Shown in pieces: positions 53,155-62,133 of a stretch of DNA of 64,000 nucleotides; position 1 is the first letter of the stretch; every line of letters starts with the position of its first letter. The DNA is taken from NCBI GenBank assembly GCA_964623625.1, contig CAZUUJ010000007.1, positions 1 to 64,000 of the forward strand, given 5' to 3'. A program made the translations under genes and the position numbers. The notes beneath the pieces were generated by a model that was not told the DNA's origin, did not search any database, and saw only the letters and a program-made list of their open reading frames with translations. Origin of the DNA: CAZLGM01 sp964623625. GTDB taxonomy: Bacteria > Desulfobacterota > Desulfobulbia > Desulfobulbales > Desulfocapsaceae.

Positions 53155-55635
53155 ATGACCGAACTGACAGTCAACGTAGTTGGCATGCATTGCGCTGCCT
53201 GTTCGTCCCGCATCGAGAAAGTAATTGGCAGTATGACTGGGGTGGAATCCATCAGCGTCAACCTGGCAACCGAGACAGCTCATCTTGCCTATGATGAGAA
53301 ACTGATATCATACGATCAGATAGCCGAACGGGTCGAGCAACTTGGTTTCGGCTTTGAAAAACAGAAGAGTGATGAGCAGGCCACACTTCAGCTCGATATT
53401 GAAGGCATGCATTGCGCTTCCTGTTCAACCCGTATTGAAAATGTGCTGTCAAAACTTCCCGGAATCCTCGCAGCTGAAGTGAATCTGGCCGCTGAAAAGG
53501 GGACAATCAGCTATTTACCATCGACTATAAAACAGCGAACAATCCGTGAAAAGATAGGCTCTCTTGGCTTTTTTGCTCAAGTGGCCACCGCTGATGATAA
53601 TGATTTTGCCAGGAAGCGGCAGAAAACGGCAGCTCAACTGGCAGCCATGAAAAAGAGGTTGATGGCAACTTTCTTTTTTGCCATTCCTCTGTTGATAATT
53701 TCCATGGGTGAAATGGTCGGACTGAAACTGCCGGATTTTCTCTCCCCCCACATCAGGCCTCTTTCTTTCGGTCTCGTTCAACTGGCCCTTGTTGTTCCCG
53801 TCATGTGGCTGGGCAGACATTTTTATACCAACGGTTTTCCGGCCCTTTTCAGGCGGGCTCCCAATATGGATTCCTTAATCGCGGTCGGCACCTCTGCCGC
53901 CTTTATCTACTCAGCATGGAATCTTATTGAGATTGCTCTGGGAATCGAGCCACATGCTAAAGCTATGGATCTCTATTTCGAATCGGCCGGTGTGCTGATC
54001 GCCCTGGTCTCTTTAGGGAAATATATGGAGACCCGGTCGAAATCACATACCGGCGATGCCATTTCCAAGCTGATGAAGCTGACGCCTGATCAGGCTGTTC
54101 TTTTACAGGGGGAAACACAGGAGGAAATCCCGGTAGAAGAAATAGAGATAGGCGATCTGTTGCTGATCCGGCCGGGAGATCGAATCCCGGTAGATGGCGT
54201 GGTAGAAGAGGGTGAGAGTTCCGTTGATGAATCGATGCTCACGGGTGAAAGTCTACCGGTTTCCAAGAAGGTGGGAGATCGCCTTGTGGGTGGGACAGTT
54301 AATAAAAACGGCGTCCTGAAGCTTCGTACCGACAAGGTCGGCCGGGATACTATTCTGGCCCGGATCGTCAGAATGGTGCAGGATGCTCAGGGCTCAAAAG
54401 CTCCCATTGCCAGTATGGCAGACAGGATATCACTTTATTTTGTGCCGACTGTCATGGTGATCGCTTTGATAACGGGGTTTGCCTGGTATGTTGTCGGCGG
54501 TGTCGATTTCAGCATGGCCCTGCGCTTTTTTATTGCCGTGCTTGTCATTGCCTGTCCCTGCGCCATGGGATTGGCCACTCCAACCTCGATTATGGTGGGT
54601 ACCGGCCGTGGCGCCCAGCTGGGAGTTCTGGTAAAAAACGGCGAGGCCCTTGAAATGGCGGAAAAGGTGAAAACAATCATTCTCGACAAGACGGGAACGC
54701 TGACCTATGGTCGTCCTGAAGTAATAGATATCATTAATCTTTCAGGAGACAGGTCCGATGATGACCTGCTTTTTCTTGCCGGATCAGCTGAGCAGTCTTC
54801 AGAGCACCCATTGGCAGAGGCTATGGTCGAGGCTGCTGAAAAAAGAAACGTGAAGCTCGTTCAACCTGACAGCTTTGAGGCGATTGGCGGCAGCGGAATT
54901 ATATGCACAGTTAATGGCAGCCAAATCCTGATCGGCAATAGGGAACTGATGAAAAGCAACCAGATAAAAATGAGTCTTGATGAGAAAGTTGTCGACACGT
55001 TATCCTCCCAGGGTAAAACGGTCATCTTCATGGCTGTTGATTCAAAACTTTCGGCTGTTTTCGGAATAGCCGATCAGCTAAAACCCGAAGTCGCACATGT
55101 GATATCGCAGATGAAGGGAATGGGACTCAGGCCCATCATGCTCACCGGTGACCAGGAGAACACTGCCAGGGCGATTGGTGAGCTTGCCGGCATTGATACG
55201 ATTATTGCACAGGTGAAACCCGATGACAAGGCGGAAAAAGTTATAGCTTATCAGGAAGAGGGGAATCGGGTTGCCATGGTGGGAGACGGCATCAACGACG
55301 CTCCGGCTCTGGCCAAAGCCGATGTGGGTATTGCCATGGGAACGGGGATCGATATAGCCATCGAGTCTGGTGATATGGTGATTATGAAAGGTAACCTGGA
55401 TGGTCTGCTCAGTGCGCTGCAATTGTCCAAAGCGGTGATGCGAAATATCCGTCAGAATCTTTTCTGGGCCTTTGGTTATAATATTATCGGCATTCCGGTT
55501 GCAGCAGGTCTGCTCTATCTTTTTGGCGGGCCGACGCTTAACCCGATGATTGCCGGGGCGGCCATGGCACTCAGCTCCGTTTCCGTAGTAACCAATGCGC
55601 TTCGGTTGAGGTACTTTCAAGTTAATAACAAATAG
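53155..55635 (+). CDS. copA: Copper-translocating P-type ATPase CopA
   Basis: ATG at 53155 chosen because AAGGAA sits 7 bases before it. An upstream GTG is weaker. 826 residues. Two N-terminal HMA domains have GMHCAACSS and GMHCASCST loops. Eight membrane helices, CPx motif CPCAMGLATP, phosphorylation motif DKTGTLT, HP locus motif SSEHPLAEA, nucleotide hinge GDGINDAP. All catalytic motifs are present. It exports Cu(I) from the cytoplasm. Its stop codon lies within a tandem (AAATAGC)x3 repeat. Confidence 0.97.
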   Translation: MTELTVNVVGMHCAACSSRIEKVIGSMTGVESISVNLATETAHLAYDEKLISYDQIAERVEQLGFGFEKQKSDEQATLQLDIEGMHCASCSTRIENVLSKLPGILAAEVNLAAEKGTISYLPSTIKQRTIREKIGSLGFFAQVATADDNDFARKRQKTAAQLAAMKKRLMATFFFAIPLLIISMGEMVGLKLPDFLSPHIRPLSFGLVQLALVVPVMWLGRHFYTNGFPALFRRAPNMDSLIAVGTSAAFIYSAWNLIEIALGIEPHAKAMDLYFESAGVLIALVSLGKYMETRSKSHTGDAISKLMKLTPDQAVLLQGETQEEIPVEEIEIGDLLLIRPGDRIPVDGVVEEGESSVDESMLTGESLPVSKKVGDRLVGGTVNKNGVLKLRTDKVGRDTILARIVRMVQDAQGSKAPIASMADRISLYFVPTVMVIALITGFAWYVVGGVDFSMALRFFIAVLVIACPCAMGLATPTSIMVGTGRGAQLGVLVKNGEALEMAEKVKTIILDKTGTLTYGRPEVIDIINLSGDRSDDDLLFLAGSAEQSSEHPLAEAMVEAAEKRNVKLVQPDSFEAIGGSGIICTVNGSQILIGNRELMKSNQIKMSLDEKVVDTLSSQGKTVIFMAVDSKLSAVFGIADQLKPEVAHVISQMKGMGLRPIMLTGDQENTARAIGELAGIDTIIAQVKPDDKAEKVIAYQEEGNRVAMVGDGINDAPALAKADVGIAMGTGIDIAIESGDMVIMKGNLDGLLSALQLSKAVMRNIRQNLFWAFGYNIIGIPVAAGLLYLFGGPTLNPMIAGAAMALSSVSVVTNALRLRYFQVNNK

Positions 55636-55650
55636 CAAATAGCAAATAGC
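55630..55650. repeat. Heptanucleotide tandem repeat (AAATAGC)x3 over the copA stop codon
   Basis: Three exact copies of AAATAGC, the first providing the copA stop TAG. The unit's AATAGCGAA edge (55645-55653) is complementary to TTCGCTATT at 55706-55714. Similar AATAGCGA words recur after aroB (about 58576), suggesting a family of small intergenic repeats. Confidence 0.6.
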
Positions 55651-55771
55651 GAAAAGCAAAGAGGAAACAGTTTACCGTTTGCTGCTTTTGACAGCATCAA
55701 TACCATTCGCTATTATTATTCTGCTATTCACTGTCCAACTTTTACCGCCGGCTTCCTTTCTTCCTTTTCCC

Positions 55772-55801
55772 TTGACATTTTCCGCCCGGTCAATATATAT
55801 A
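55772..55801 (+). promoter_or_regulatory. Probable sigma-70 promoter for sat
   Basis: TTGACA at 55772-55777 is an exact -35 hexamer. An AT-rich TATATA lies 16 to 18 bases later, giving a -10-like element. The start site would be near 55808, about 85 bases before the sat ATG. Confidence 0.6.
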
Positions 55802-55893
55802 TATTCGGTTAAAAAATGAATGAGGGCTCATTAATAGGCTCCCCTGTCTGGGGAGTCTTGCGCTTAGAAAAAAAATACTCAAAGAGGAATCGT

Positions 55894-57174
55894 ATGTTTT
55901 CAAAATTAGTTGCTCCGCATGGTGGAAGAGGTTTGGTTTGTGCATTGCTGAGAGGTGCCGAGCGTGATGCCGAATTGGATGCCGCAAAAGGAATGAAGCA
56001 AATAGAGATTTCAGCCCGTGCCAAAGGTGATCTGATCATGATGGGTATCGGTGGTTTTTCTCCGCTGGACGGCTTCATGACAAAAGCTGATTGGAAAGGT
56101 GTGTGTGAGAATTTTCAGATGACCGATGGTACCTTCTGGCCTGTGCCGATCACCCTGGACGTATCAGCTGCAGATGCTGAAGGAATCGCAGACGGCGAAG
56201 AGATTGCCTTGGTAAAGGATGGCGAGACCTATGCCACAATGAAGGTTGTTGAGAAGTATGAGATGACCGAAGAGGAAAAGAAGTGGGAATGTGAAAAAGT
56301 CTTCATGGGTGAAGGTGAAGAGTCCGTAGACGGCAACTTCTGGAAGATCGCACCCGAGGATCATCCCGGAGTTATTATGGTTATGGGTCAGAAAGAATAC
56401 AACCTGGCCGGTCCTGTTAAGGTTCTCTCCGAAGGCGAGTATCCTAAAGAGTATCCCGGAGTATACCTGACTCCTGCTCAGACCCGCCGTATGTTTGACG
56501 AGCGCGGTTGGGCCAACGTTGCCGCTCTGCAGCTGCGTAACCCCATGCACCGTTCCCATGAGTTCCTGGCCAAGATTGCCGTTGAGGTATGTGACGGTGT
56601 TCTGATCCACTCGCTGATCGGTAACCTTAAGCCTGGTGACATTCCGGCCGAAACCCGCGTAAAAGCTATCGATATCCTGATCGAGAAATACTTCGTTAAA
56701 GAGAACGTCATCAATGCCGGATATCCGCTTGACATGCGTTATGCCGGACCTCGTGAGGGACTGCTGCACGCCACTTTCCGTCAGAACTACGGTGTCAACA
56801 ATATGCTGATCGGTCGTGACCATGCCGGTGTCGGAGATTTCTACGGTCTGTTTGAAGCCCAGACTATCTTTGATCGTGTCCCCAAGACCGGTGATCAGGG
56901 CAAAGATCTGCAGTGCAAGCCGATGAAAATCGACTGGACCTTTTACTGCCACGAGTGCGATGGTATGGCCTCTCTGCGTACCTGTCCGCATAAGAAAGAG
57001 TCCCGCGTTATCCTCTCCGGTACCAAGCTGCGAAAAGCGCTGTCCGAGGGCGCTGATATCGTAGACCACTTTGGTCGTGATGAGGTTCTTGATCATCTGA
57101 AAGAATACTATGCCGGATTGACTGAGAAAGTTGAGGTCAAGATGCAGGGTGCCGCTTCTGGTGATGATATGTAA
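55894..57174 (+). CDS. sat: ATP sulfurylase (dissimilatory type)
   Basis: Start at 55894 (MFSKLVAPHGG), with AAAGAGG upstream. An earlier in-frame ATG at 55816 lacks a good site. 426 residues, the length of the homo-oligomeric Sat. Motifs: LQLRNPMHRSHE (QxRNPxHxxHE, ATP-binding), IGRDHAGVG (HxGH-like HAGV), and cysteines in CHECDGMASLRTCPHKKE that bind zinc. It activates sulfate to APS, or works in reverse during disproportionation. Flat, highly biased codon use indicates strong expression. aprAB and qmo are not in the window. Confidence 0.95.
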   Translation: MFSKLVAPHGGRGLVCALLRGAERDAELDAAKGMKQIEISARAKGDLIMMGIGGFSPLDGFMTKADWKGVCENFQMTDGTFWPVPITLDVSAADAEGIADGEEIALVKDGETYATMKVVEKYEMTEEEKKWECEKVFMGEGEESVDGNFWKIAPEDHPGVIMVMGQKEYNLAGPVKVLSEGEYPKEYPGVYLTPAQTRRMFDERGWANVAALQLRNPMHRSHEFLAKIAVEVCDGVLIHSLIGNLKPGDIPAETRVKAIDILIEKYFVKENVINAGYPLDMRYAGPREGLLHATFRQNYGVNNMLIGRDHAGVGDFYGLFEAQTIFDRVPKTGDQGKDLQCKPMKIDWTFYCHECDGMASLRTCPHKKESRVILSGTKLRKALSEGADIVDHFGRDEVLDHLKEYYAGLTEKVEVKMQGAASGDDM

Positions 57175-57201
57175 TCCGACTCGATTACTCTTGTCGCTCA
57201 T

Positions 57202-57239
57202 AAGGAGATGCTGCCTGTCCGGCGGTATCTCCTTTTTTT
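57202..57239 (+). terminator. Intrinsic terminator after sat
   Basis: AAGGAGAT (57202-57209) pairs with ATCTCCTT (57227-57234), enclosing a CTGCC/GGCGG inner stem, and is followed by seven T. It ends sat 27 bases after its stop. Confidence 0.9.
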
Positions 57240-57321
57240 GTTTCAAGTGTCGAGTTTCATGTTGATGCTTAAAGCCAGTTACAGTAACTTCCAGTCAATC
57301 TTGAAACACAAAACTTGAAAC
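57240..57321. repeat. Inverted repeat between sat and aroB
   Basis: The first arm (57240-57259) contains TTTCAAGTG and GAGTTTCA. The second (57301-57321) contains TGAAACAC and ACTTGAAAC. They are complementary at 16 of 19 positions around a 41-base loop. It immediately follows the sat terminator, and may be one of a family of short intergenic repeats. Confidence 0.6.
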
Positions 57322-57334
57322 TGTATAAATACAG

Positions 57335-58420
57335 ATGAATACCCTAACCCTCCAAGTGGGCCTGAATGAGCGGTCCTATCCAATCATTATTGAAGATGGC
57401 CTGATCGCACGTATCGGCACTGATCTGGCAGAGCGGAAGTTTGGCACCAAGTATGGTGTAATTGCTGATGATCATGTTGCTTCTCTGTATGGGTCGACTC
57501 TGATGAAATCCATTAAGGATGCCGGACTGACTGCGCAGCTTTTTACGTTTCCCCAGGGTGAGGAATCAAAAAACCTGCAAATATTTGGCTCCCTTCATCG
57601 GGAGCTGGCTCAGGCGGGTTTTGATCGATCCGATGTACTGGTAGGTCTTGGCGGAGGCGTGACAGGCGATATGACCGGTTTTGTGGCCGCCTCCTATATG
57701 AGGGGAGTCCCCTTTATTCAGGTGCCAACTACCCTGCTGGCCCAGGTCGACAGTTCGGTGGGCGGCAAGACCGGTGTTGATATTCCCGAAGGAAAGAATC
57801 TTGTCGGAGCTTTTTATCAGCCCAAGGTGGTCTATATTGATACGGCTGTTCTGACAACATTGCCGATGAAAGAATATTGTGGTGGTCTTGCTGAGGTCAT
57901 CAAGTATGGTGTGATTCGTGATAAAGAGTTCTTCCTCTTTCTGGAAGAGAACATCGATCAGGTTTTGGGTCTTGATCGCCAAACGATTCAGAACATGATT
58001 CACACCTGTTGTCGGATTAAAGCCGATGTTGTGGCGGAGGACGAAAAAGAATCAAATATCCGTAGAATCCTCAATTATGGTCATACAATCGGCCATGGAA
58101 TTGAGGCAGCTTCCGACTATTCGGTCATCCACGGTGAGGCTGTGGCCATGGGCATGGTTGCCGCCTTACGGCTTGCCGTAGGTAGTGGTCTATGTGAGAG
58201 GCGGGAGGCGGGTCGGGTGGCGACCCTCATCCACAACTACGGCCTACCTACCGAAATTCCCAACAATCTTGACCGCGACCGCATTAAAGGTTATCTGCTC
58301 AGTGACAAGAAAACGATCGGTAACCGTGTTTTTTTTGTGTTGCCGACAGAGATCGGCAAGGTGGTTGTTACCGATGATGTTTCAGACAAACTGGTGGAAG
58401 AGGCATTGAGAGAGAGGTAG
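57335..58420 (+). CDS. aroB: 3-dehydroquinate synthase
   Basis: 361 residues, matching AroB. Converts DAHP to 3-dehydroquinate in the shikimate pathway with NAD and a divalent metal. NAD-binding GGGVTGDMTGFVAASYMRGV, QVPTTLLAQVDSSVGGKTGVD, and metal ligands Glu (GGLAEVIKYGVI), His (LNYGHTIGH) and His (VIHGEAVAMGM) are all present. No other shikimate gene is adjacent. Preceded by the sat terminator and an inverted repeat. Confidence 0.96.
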   Translation: MNTLTLQVGLNERSYPIIIEDGLIARIGTDLAERKFGTKYGVIADDHVASLYGSTLMKSIKDAGLTAQLFTFPQGEESKNLQIFGSLHRELAQAGFDRSDVLVGLGGGVTGDMTGFVAASYMRGVPFIQVPTTLLAQVDSSVGGKTGVDIPEGKNLVGAFYQPKVVYIDTAVLTTLPMKEYCGGLAEVIKYGVIRDKEFFLFLEENIDQVLGLDRQTIQNMIHTCCRIKADVVAEDEKESNIRRILNYGHTIGHGIEAASDYSVIHGEAVAMGMVAALRLAVGSGLCERREAGRVATLIHNYGLPTEIPNNLDRDRIKGYLLSDKKTIGNRVFFVLPTEIGKVVVTDDVSDKLVEEALRER

Positions 58421-58667
58421 TTGCAAAAACGACCACAAGCACCCCATCTTTTCACGATCATTGCAAACCGTATAGGAAAGGAGGCTATAACGGTTAACAA
58501 TGCCTGTAAAAACCTGAGGCACTTGTGATCGTTTTATATCAAGTGTTGTAAGACTCAAAAAAAGAGGTAGAAAGCGAATAGCGAGAAACATAAAGTTTAT
58601 TCATTCTGCCGAAGGCAGCAAACTGTTACTATTCAATATTCACCACTTGCTATTGACTATCCCCCAA

Positions 58668-60005
58668 TCAAATCATCCCGTAGTTTTTCATCTTCTCCCA
58701 CAGGTTCTTCCGGCTGATTCCCAGCAGTTTGGCTGTCTCACTCCGGGTTCCGCCTGTGTGAGTCAAAGCTCTGGTGAGGAAATTCTTTTCAGCGATAGCC
58801 ATGTTGTCGGACAGGTTAAATCCCACATCAGTACCGTTGTCTCTATTACAGATTTCAATGGGGAGATCAGCTGAAGTGATTTCCGGCCCTTTGCAGAGAA
58901 CCGATGCCCTCTCCATCAGATTTCTTAACTCCCTGGCATTCCCGGGAAAATCATAGGATTTAAGACACTCAAGGGCTTCGCCGGTTATGGAGACGGATCT
59001 ACCATGAACCAGACGAAACTCCTCCAGGAACGCTTCACACAATTCTTTAATATCTTCCTTATGTTCACGTAGAGGCGGCATTTGAATGGGAATTACCTGC
59101 AGCCTGTAAAGAAGGTCCTGGCGGAACCGTCCGGCGTCAATTTCCTTTTGCAGATCCTTTGAAGTACAGGCGATAACCCGAACATCGACGGAAATAGCTT
59201 TGTTGCCGCCAACCCGCTCAAACTGGCTCTCCTGAAGAACCCGGAGAAGTTTTGCCTGCAGAGGCATAGGCAGGTCACCCAACTCGTCAAGCAGCAGAGT
59301 GGCATTATCGGCCAGTTCAAATTTCCCCTTTCTCCTATTGTCAGCCCCGGTAAAAGAGCCTTTTTCATGGCCAAAGAGCTCTGATTCCATGAGTCCTTCA
59401 GGGATGGCGGCGCAGTTAATTGACACGAAAGGTTTGTCACTTCGTTTGGAAGCGGCGTGAATGGCTCGCGCAGCCAGTTCCTTGCCTGTTCCGGACTCAC
59501 CGGTAATCAGGATGGTGGCATTGGTCGGGGCGGCCTGTTCGATGATTGAATAGATATTCCGGATAGCCGGGCTTGTCCCGAGGAGTTTGCGTTCGCTTTC
59601 GGTCCGGACACTTGCCTCAAGCAACTCATATTTATTTTTAACTTCCTGGGCTTCAAGCAGCCGGTTGATCCGGATGATCAAATCATCCATGTCAAAGGGC
59701 TTGAGGATATAATCGGCGGCTCCCTTTCGTAGACAGTCAATGGCGTCATTCACAGATCCATAAGCCGTCATGATGATCACATCTGTTTCCGGAGACTGTT
59801 TCTGAATCTGTTGTAGAATGGCCATGCCGTCCATTCCAGGCATACGGATATCGGAGACGACCAGTTGATAGTTGTTTCTTGCGAGTAGTCTTGAGGCAAC
59901 CAGGCCGTTTTCGGCCTCATCGACCTGCCAGCCCGATTGAACAAGTTGATCATAAACGGAGATCCGCATGATCTCGTCATCTTCTGCTAACAGTATTTTA
60001 GCCAT
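58668..60005 (-). CDS. NtrC-family response regulator with GSFTGA loop (nap/cytochrome regulator)
   Basis: 445 residues. Receiver with EDDE and phospho-Asp52 (SDIRMPGMDG). AAA+ domain with GESGTGKE and GSFTGAD in place of GAFTGA (Ser for Ala), Walker B LLLDELGD. Fis-like HTH at the C-terminus (GGTRSETAKLLGISRKNLWEKM). GSFTGA is a known tolerated variant in some activators. Overlaps the sensor kinase by 8 bases and diverges from the cytochrome operon whose promoter bears -24/-12 and enhancer-like sites. It is the obvious activator of that promoter. Confidence 0.9.
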   Translation of the reverse strand: MAKILLAEDDEIMRISVYDQLVQSGWQVDEAENGLVASRLLARNNYQLVVSDIRMPGMDGMAILQQIQKQSPETDVIIMTAYGSVNDAIDCLRKGAADYILKPFDMDDLIIRINRLLEAQEVKNKYELLEASVRTESERKLLGTSPAIRNIYSIIEQAAPTNATILITGESGTGKELAARAIHAASKRSDKPFVSINCAAIPEGLMESELFGHEKGSFTGADNRRKGKFELADNATLLLDELGDLPMPLQAKLLRVLQESQFERVGGNKAISVDVRVIACTSKDLQKEIDAGRFRQDLLYRLQVIPIQMPPLREHKEDIKELCEAFLEEFRLVHGRSVSITGEALECLKSYDFPGNARELRNLMERASVLCKGPEITSADLPIEICNRDNGTDVGFNLSDNMAIAEKNFLTRALTHTGGTRSETAKLLGISRKNLWEKMKNYGMI

Positions 60006-61590
60006 TGTCAGTCGGTTTTTTTCCGGCTAGTTCTTCTGGATGAAGGGGAAAACGAATAGTGAAGGTCGAGCCTTTTCCCTCTTCGCTTTCGACAAAAATG
60101 TCACCTTCGAGTTGTTGAACCAGGGAGTAGGTAACAGCCAGACCCAGACCGGTGCCCTCTCCAACGTCCTTGGTTGTAAAAAACGGATCGAAAATATGAT
60201 CCATTGTTTCTGTAGCAATTCCCATGCCTGTGTCTGAAATGATAAGATCAAGATTGTCGTCGTTACGGTGGACGGAAACATCCAGCCTGCCGCCATTGGG
60301 CATCGCCTGGATGGCGTTTAATCCGATGTTGATGATTATCTGTTTCAATGCTTCAGCATCCAGCCTATAATGTTTCGAGATAGTAACATCTACGGAGTGT
60401 TCGATATTTCTCAATTTATAGGAGAGCAGATCAATGCATTCGTCGATCAACGTTTTTAGATCTACCTTTCTTAGTTTGAGCGGTTCCGTACGACCAAAGT
60501 TCAGCAATTGGCGCATGGTATGCTCGATCCTTCGAAGTCCCTTGTCGAGCAAGGGCAGATAACGCTGGTGCATTTCACGATTTTGAGGATCTTCCCGCAT
60601 GCTTTTCACGCAATTCAACATTCCCCCCAGCGGATTGTTAACCTCGTGGGCAATGCCGGCCGTCAGAATTCCAAGAGAAGCCATCTTTTCATTGAACCAG
60701 GCTTGTCTGCGTGTTGTGTCCAGCTCTTCCTGGGATTTGAGCAAGCTGTCACAGAAATTATTAAAATGATCATAGAGAATGTCCAGCTCGTCTTTGAACA
60801 CCGAAGGCAGGACTCTATTATCCGGAAGAGGATCCGGGAAATGATCCATAGCGTCAGAGAGGCGGTTGATCCTGTGAACAACCAGTGATTCAAACATAAG
60901 AAACAGGGCGACGGTGACCAGGAAAATGGTAGTGATGCCGATTAATACCAATGATTGATTGTTTTTCTTGATCATGTTGTCGGCCCAGCTGATCGGAATG
61001 GTAATCGACAGTGCGCCTCTAATATCACCTTTGGCATACCCATGACGGGCGTGGCAGCCCAGGCACGAGTCTTCCACATTCAGCGGGGCAATGTATCGAA
61101 CGACCCTGCCTTGGTCTTCTTTATGGACGGCGACTGCTTCCTGAAGCCCCTCATTAAAATTCATCATACACAGTTTTTCAAAATCATCCGGTTTGTTGGC
61201 CGGATTGACCGGTTTAAGGCTGGTCACCCTGAAATAGCCGAGCCCGTCCCGGTCCGCATAACCGGATAATTCCCGGGTGACCATTGCCGGATTTCTCAAC
61301 ACATAGGCTCTTCCGTTTTGATCATGTACTGTAGGCAGGTCAAGAAAGGGGTTGGGTTTTACCCCTTCTGTTTGCAAAACGAAAAGACCGTTGTGGTCGG
61401 CTACCCACTGCCTGGTCAGCAATATCTGTTTGTACAGCATCCGGGCCTGCTGTTTAGCGTTACGAATGATCATCTCATTTTCAAAAACCGATGTGCGATG
61501 AAGAACGTAGAGAAATGAAAGTGAGATAATGGCTCCAATGAAAATGATGAATTTGGTCCGCAGCGAGATGTTGGTCAAATGATGAAACAT
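59998..61590 (-). CDS. Sensor histidine kinase with c-type heme-binding periplasmic domain (DUF3365-like)
   Basis: Start at MFHHLT (61590), with AGGAG nine bases upstream. A longer version at 61629 has no such signal. 530 residues. TM1 about 12-30, then a periplasmic domain with DGLGYFRVTSLKPVNP and CLGCH at 176-180, the c-type heme site of the DUF3365/Tll0287-like family. TM2 about 208-228, HAMP-like linker, HisKA GIAHEVNNPLGG, and HATPase with DTGMGIA and GEGTGLGLAV. It probably senses redox state, NO or O2 through the heme. Co-translated with its regulator. Confidence 0.9.
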   Translation of the reverse strand: MFHHLTNISLRTKFIIFIGAIISLSFLYVLHRTSVFENEMIIRNAKQQARMLYKQILLTRQWVADHNGLFVLQTEGVKPNPFLDLPTVHDQNGRAYVLRNPAMVTRELSGYADRDGLGYFRVTSLKPVNPANKPDDFEKLCMMNFNEGLQEAVAVHKEDQGRVVRYIAPLNVEDSCLGCHARHGYAKGDIRGALSITIPISWADNMIKKNNQSLVLIGITTIFLVTVALFLMFESLVVHRINRLSDAMDHFPDPLPDNRVLPSVFKDELDILYDHFNNFCDSLLKSQEELDTTRRQAWFNEKMASLGILTAGIAHEVNNPLGGMLNCVKSMREDPQNREMHQRYLPLLDKGLRRIEHTMRQLLNFGRTEPLKLRKVDLKTLIDECIDLLSYKLRNIEHSVDVTISKHYRLDAEALKQIIINIGLNAIQAMPNGGRLDVSVHRNDDNLDLIISDTGMGIATETMDHIFDPFFTTKDVGEGTGLGLAVTYSLVQQLEGDIFVESEEGKGSTFTIRFPLHPEELAGKKPTDNG

Positions 61591-61887
61591 TTTGGAAAAC
61601 TCCTGGTTAGATACAGATTTATTCCCCATCTGTCACCAGTCTGGTTGGAGAATAGCGTTTAGCAGAAAAGTGAATCCTTAAGTGATCATAGCAAAGATGC
61701 CCGAAGCTCTAAGTCCACCAAGGCAATTGTAAAAATGGTTATAGTCACGCTTTCTGTCCGGGTTATATAGCATAAGCAATGACCTCTGTCACAGATTCAA
61801 AAAGCAGTGTAGCAGGAGACGGGGGAAGGTCAACTGAAAAATCTTTTTCATTAATATCACAGCCAAGTGTTCTCTCAAGCCAAACGG

Positions 61888-61937
61888 TACCGTCTGGTAA
61901 CGTCCCCTGGAGGCAAATGCTACCGGTTGGTATCGTC
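61888..61937 (+). promoter_or_regulatory. Tandem enhancer-like sites (probable UAS)
   Basis: TACCGTCTGGTAACGTC (61888-61904) and TACCGGTTGGTATCGTC (61921-61937) share TACCG..TGGTA.CGTC. Each contains the inverted pair TACC-N4-GGTA. Their starts are 33 bases apart, about three helical turns. They lie 50-100 bases upstream of the -24/-12 promoter, the usual place for NtrC-type binding. The left one also overlaps palindrome ACGGTACCGT. Confidence 0.75.
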
Positions 61938-61984
61938 TTGGGCAGGTGGGTTATGTTTTGTCTAGTATTTTGGTCATATGTTTT

Positions 61985-62000
61985 TGGTATAGAAATTGCA
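61985..62000 (+). promoter_or_regulatory. Sigma-54 (-24/-12) promoter for the cytochrome/nap operon
   Basis: TGGTATAGAAATTGCA matches TGGCACRNNNNTTGCW except at positions 4 and 6 (T for C). GG and GC are 12 bases apart. Predicted start near 62012, about 120 bases before the first cytochrome ATG. The adjacent NtrC-type regulator is the natural activator. Confidence 0.82.
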
Positions 62001-62133
62001 AAAAATGTTATTGGAATAAAAGTAGCGGTCCTGTTTATCTAGTGAATAAGCTGTTCGGCCAGTCCAAGTATTGAGAAATTGAGTAGACAAGGGTCTATTC
62101 GAACTATTATCCGATTTATCAAAGGAGCAGAAG

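Larger units (their letters stand above)
61591..62133. other. 543-base divergent regulatory region before the cytochrome operon
   Basis: Divergent between the sensor kinase and the cytochromes. Contains two tandem TACC-N4-GGTA sites and a -24/-12 promoter, annotated separately. An 87-residue plus-strand frame spans the sites, has no family match and is rejected. Confidence 0.8.

Noticed and set aside
55630..55650. Tandem AAATAGC considered as a CRISPR-like array
   Set aside because: Units are 7 bases without spacers and no cas genes are present.
56164..57246. 360-residue minus-strand open frame opposite sat
   Set aside because: It is exactly antisense to the strongly codon-biased sat gene, has no family resemblance or ribosome binding site, and is explained by the codon bias of the real gene.
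61779..62042. 87-residue plus-strand frame before the first cytochrome
   Set aside because: Spans the tandem sites and the -24/-12 promoter, has no ribosome binding site and no family match.
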